NCBI RefSeq assembly: GCF_001186125.1
Contig: NW_014039648.1
Location: forward strand, 1-30,257
DNA length: 30,257 bases
Direction: 5' to 3'
From: Sphaeroforma arctica JP610
Lineage: Eukaryota; Opisthokonta; Ichthyosporea; Ichthyophonida
How positions within the stretch are numbered: the first letter of the stretch is position 1; each line of letters starts with the position of its first letter. A model generated the notes under the pieces. It had not been told where the DNA came from. It made no database searches and saw only the letters and a program-made list of their open reading frames with translations. Of the stretch, positions 30,206 to 30,257 are shown piece by piece. The position numbers were made by a program, and so were the translations under genes.

Positions 30206-30257
30206 TATATATATATATACATATCCATATATATATACTTATATATATATATATATA
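30206..30257. repeat. AT dinucleotide microsatellite at the window edge
   Basis: AT repeats with a few interruptions run to the end of the window. They lie within the presumed intron upstream of the edge exon. Confidence 0.9.

Overview
This is a nuclear DNA window from an intron-dense eukaryote. The genes are split by many GT-AG introns, mostly about 60-200 bp, and the spacers are AT-rich with AT microsatellites. The proteins (ARF1-type GTPase, HRD1/synoviolin, NDUFS2, a NEK kinase, a single-pass surface protein) would suit a unicellular holozoan such as an ichthyosporean. That placement is inference from gene style only; nothing in the window fixes the species.

Layout: 1-3851 is gene-poor spacer with a G-rich tandem repeat and several copies of a short motif, AGAAGGCTATG. 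At 3852-10654 (+) lies a 23-exon gene for a predicted 1278-residue type I membrane protein that I do not recognise. It has a duplicated cysteine module, a Thr-rich stalk, an RRRR site, one membrane helix and a 382-residue cytoplasmic tail. At 11110-14181 (-) lies NDUFS2, the 49 kDa subunit of mitochondrial complex I, complete except for an unresolved first coding exon. A divergent spacer follows, holding a long AT repeat interrupted by 111 Ns. At 15983-20287 (+) lies an eight-exon HRD1/SYVN1 E3 ubiquitin ligase of 542 residues. At 20997-25983 (-) lies a nine-exon NEK-family kinase of 1240 residues with a very long disordered tail. At 27359-29145 (-) lies a seven-exon ARF1-type GTPase of 181 residues. 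At 29995-30170 (-) lies the last coding exon of a gene that runs off the right edge.

I built the gene models by hand from splice sites and reading phase. The membrane protein, HRD1, NEK and ARF models close in frame from ATG to stop. One junction in the membrane protein (exons 12/13) is ambiguous. The genes belong to unrelated pathways (surface protein, respiration, ER-associated degradation, signalling, vesicle traffic), so there is no sign of a functional cluster.

The most interesting points are: a recent tandem duplication in the NEK gene that creates a second, decoy splice acceptor at the catalytic-loop exon; a His in place of the first Gly of the NEK glycine-rich loop; the unrecognised receptor-like protein with its repeated cysteine module; a second intronic tandem duplication next to an ARF splice acceptor; and the dispersed AGAAGGCTATG motif, once present as a 13-bp-arm inverted repeat.
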